Positions 61,135-64,000 of a stretch of DNA of 64,000 bases are shown one piece after another. The notes under the pieces are model-generated. The model was not told the origin of the DNA and made no database searches. It worked only from the letters and a program-made list of their open reading frames with translations. Position 1 is the first letter of the stretch. Each line of letters opens with the position of its first letter. The DNA is taken from the NCBI GenBank assembly GCA_026874595.1, contig CM049314.1, positions 4,293,729 through 4,357,728 on the forward strand, read 5' to 3'. This DNA is from Sipunculus nudus. Taxonomy: Eukaryota; Annelida; Sipuncula; Golfingiida; Sipunculidae. The translations under genes and the position numbers were made by a program.

Positions 61135-61720
61135 TGCTTTTTGTTTTTTGTCTTAGTCCAGCGGTTAAGCTCCAATATATGGAGGAATTGTGCAAAAACG
61201 AAAGAAGCATGAAAGTTGGCAAAAGTATTCTTCGGAGCTTATTGATGAATTTCAGATATAGGGCCAAGCTGAAAATAAATTATCTTGGCCAAAATCCAAG
61301 ATGAATAAGAAAATTAGAAAATGTCAATAACTTGAGTAAAAATATCCCGAGAAAGCATTGCAAGTTTTTTGGACTGAGAAATTCAATTTCCAGGTACACA
61401 TTAGTCCAATAGTTCAGCTGCATATTGAGAAGAATTGAAATGAAAACCTGGAAAGAAGAATGTAACTTGGCATAATTATTTTCTAGACCATACTCTATAT
61501 GTTCAGATATGGGGCCGAGCGGAATTTACAATACCTTGCTAAAACTCCAAGATGGCGGCCAAGATGGCCACCAAAACATAAAATACCAATATAGTCGGTT
61601 ATATTTGTCCTGGAATGCATTGCAAGTGCACTGTTTCTATGTTATTAGGATCGAAAACTTTATTTATAAGGGTTCCAGGTCTGTATCATGCATGTGTGAA
61701 TGAAGTCTGATTTTGTTGGT
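61135..61720. repeat. Diverged ~270-bp direct repeat next to the pol fragment
   Basis: TTCAGATATAGGGCCAAGCTG near 61251 and GTTCAGATATGGGGCCGAGCG near 61501 mark two units, each followed by CTTGGCCAAAATCCAAGATG- or CTAAAACTCCAAGATGGCGG-type words. Similar AAGATGGC words are common in dispersed invertebrate repeats. No gene. Confidence 0.5.
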
Positions 61721-61859
61721 TTTGAAATTGTGCTAAAATTGCCCCTTTTTACCAGCACATCTAACGGTGAAACGTATTTGTTGATTAACCTGCCGAAATT
61801 AAAAATATATTTGTAAATTTTAAATATTTGAACACTATGTCTCTTTCAATATTATGAAA

Positions 61860-62035
61860 AGGACAGTCGATTGGTAAAACGCTCGGCTCTCTTCACTGGC
61901 GACCAAGTTTCTGTCCCCGATGTTGTTATGAGAGTGGATTGTTGTGATCCATAGAGAGTCGGTTGTTTTCTTCGTGTCCTCTGATTCCTTCACCACTTCG
62001 CCATCCGAGCCACCGAAAGTGCCTTGTAGTAGTTA
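61860..62035 (+). mobile_element. tRNA-derived SINE-like sequence (degenerate)
   Basis: CGATTGGTAAAACGCTCGG resembles a tRNA-derived A box, and a degenerate B-box-like GTTTCTGTCCCCG follows about 30 bases later. The sequence then leaves tRNA similarity, as SINE bodies do. It was recognised only by eye. Confidence 0.35.
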
Positions 62036-62284
62036 TTATAACCAGTAGTACAATCAATGGAAAAGAAATTTTATTTGTTTATAAGTTATGGCTCTTTTGC
62101 CTTGAGGTGACGGTTCAGCTTTAAGACTCTTTGCTTGCACGAAAAAGTCTATCTTTTAAAGTGATAGATTTAGGCCTGTTGGTATCACATTCTACTGAAT
62201 GAGAATGAATTTAACCTTATGATAAAGATGGTATGTTGTATGAAAGAAGTCATAACCTATCGTTAAGACATTAGAGAAAATCTA

Positions 62285-62395
62285 AGGTTTGTGGCGAGAT
62301 TTCACTATTATGCCATTGCAACATCGACGGAGTTTAAACCGGGGACCTACAAACACGTCCTGAAACACGAGGCAACGTTCTAACCCGGTAAATGC
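62285..62395 (-). mobile_element. Possible second SINE-like remnant
   Basis: On the minus strand ACCGGGTTAGAACGTTGCC (A-box-like) is followed by GTAGGTCCCCGGTTTAAACTCC (B-box-like). It is diverged and short; low confidence. Confidence 0.25.
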
Positions 62396-64000
62396 TATCT
62401 TTGTACTGTGGTGATGGTGCATGGCATACTCTGGACACTTGTAGACATTTTTTTTGCAGTTTGCCGTTTACCTTCTACATTGATAATCTGGTTTATGATC
62501 CTTTCCAATAAGCTTACTTTGCATTTCCAAGTGATGTCTTAAAATACTTCGCACATTTTTAATAAATATAATGATAATTAGAAATAATAAATATTTGCTT
62601 CATTATTGAAATAATTTATCCTTATGTGCACAGAATGCAAGATTGTAGGTCGGACTGAACTTTGCACATAAGATAAAAAGAACCGATTGAAAGTTGGCAT
62701 GGTGGGCGTTTTACTAGAAGAAAAATGCTCTTGTCCTGCAAAATATAAAAGAAAATATTCAGGCAAGGTTATAAAATTTGCTGGCAATATTACAATAATA
62801 AAATTATGAAAAAAACTGTTCTGTTCAGTAATAATATTTAGAAGTACTCTATCCTCATTAATATATGTTTTCTTGATGAAGCGAATGGTATGAAATACAA
62901 GTTTCTCAAGCATTCTGCATTTGGGCATAAAACTGACATAAAGGGAGAGTACAAAGGTTGCCAGAGCTCAGAAGCTGAAAGCACAGCAAAGTTATAATCA
63001 CCCATCAAGTCGATAAAATCTCAAACCAAACTTTGTACTGAAATTTTAGGTAATCAAGTTAATGAAGAAAGAATGCATGTCTGCATGGTACCTGAGGGTG
63101 CATTATATTTTTCAACCTTGTTTTGTGAATCAGACTTTCTATCTTCCGTCTTGCTGTACCATTTTCTTAGCATCCATCCATAAAAGATCAGCTAGCTTGA
63201 ACCTGGCAGCACCGGCTCATACATGTGGTGAATATTTCGAACAATATATGAATGTACTATATGAATCTACAAATGTGCATAATGTCAGCAAATGAAAGTA
63301 TTTTGTTGACATCAAAGCATTATGCAAAGTGATTTTTAATGGCAACTCGTTGGTAAGGAACAGGTTTTATATCACAAAAATTGCATCACAGCAAATGGCA
63401 GTGATACTTTACTGACACATGTGTCGGTTCTTTCCTACGATCATGCTGTCTGCATCATCACCATATCACAAATAAGTAATTTGCATGAGTGTTATTTCAT
63501 GCATTCATCACCATAGTCCAAAGGCAGCATACAACAACATGTTGCGCACCTCTAATGTGTGTAGATTCTGTTTTCTTGCCAACATACAGTCTGAAAGCCA
63601 TCACTTCATGGCAAAAGAAGCTAAAAATCCTTACAGTACACAGGTGTGAGCTTCTACATAAGCGCGTATCTTGTCATGCACGCATGTACTCTAAATTGAT
63701 TATAAATAAAAGTCTTTCCTTTTAAACAGACATGGTGTTCAAATACTTTTAACTCGAACATGTAAATTAAATTTCAGCAGAGCTATTTGATTTTTTATTG
63801 CACTATTCAAGATTTATAAGAATGTTATTTTAATGGTAAAATTAAATATCATGTTTGTAGATTTTCGAAAAACCCTACCTATTCCTCACTGATATATGAA
63901 GCTCCCACTGATACCAGACAGGATACCTAAATTTATTTCATCCCTTACCTCGGCAAAGCAGTTAATACATTCGTTAGCATGCAAATAAAGGGATTTCAAA
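62396..64000. other. Right end of window, no gene recognised
   Basis: AT-rich DNA with scattered open frames of up to 116 codons (minus strand, 62578-62928) and 77-78 codons (plus strand, 63062 and 63489). None shows a family motif, a signal peptide pattern or supporting splice sites. I see no RNA gene or repeat that can be bounded. Confidence 0.35.

Noticed and set aside
62578-62928. 116-codon reverse frame as a gene
   Set aside because: Low-complexity AT-driven composition, no motif, no splice or promoter support.

Overview
The window reads as animal nuclear DNA: AT-rich, with many GT-AG introns, dense tandem repeats and transposon debris. The style of the interspersed repeats and the tandem ectopeptidase genes suggest a lophotrochozoan, most likely a mollusc (perhaps a bivalve). 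That placement is inference; no search was run.

The core is two head-to-tail paralogous genes on the + strand, each encoding a membrane-anchored M1 zinc aminopeptidase of the aminopeptidase N type. Gene 1 (4768-33783) and gene 2 (37383-48970) can each be assembled into 21 exons. Exons 2-21 have identical lengths in the two genes, with matching intron phases; exon 1 differs by one codon. The joined frames give 1007 and 1006 residues with no internal stop. Both have a short cytosolic N terminus, one signal-anchor helix, a Cys-rich stalk, the catalytic zinc site (HEXXH-X18-E plus the catalytic Tyr) and the C-terminal helical domain. Gene 2 has Ala for the first Gly of the GAMEN exopeptidase motif and a GC-AG second intron.

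Gene 1 is about 29 kb and gene 2 about 11.6 kb. The difference lies in introns 1, 3, 5, 17 and 20 of gene 1, which hold repeats and insertions. Intron 5 alone (8.0 kb against 0.29 kb in gene 2) holds a hAT-like element with a perfect 8-bp target duplication, a 106-bp perfect palindrome flanked by a 9-bp direct repeat, two CAG/CTG-word-rich segments and a cluster of the recurrent motif GTRACGGAGTTGAC. Intron 3 holds a second cluster of that motif. Gene 2 intron 10 carries a 277-bp MITE-like element with TTA target duplications.

Layout: 131-4330, a 29-31 bp minisatellite with higher-order structure; 4.7-33.8 kb, gene 1; 33.8-37.4 kb, intergenic; 37.4-49.0 kb, gene 2; 49-53.6 kb, no gene seen, with a CpG-rich segment and CT repeats; 53.6-64 kb, repeats and dead mobile elements (a MULE transposase remnant, a Ty3/Gypsy pol fragment with a possible LTR, tRNA-derived SINE-like pieces and 180-bp tandem repeats). 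Apart from the two aminopeptidases I see no intact protein-coding gene that I can defend.
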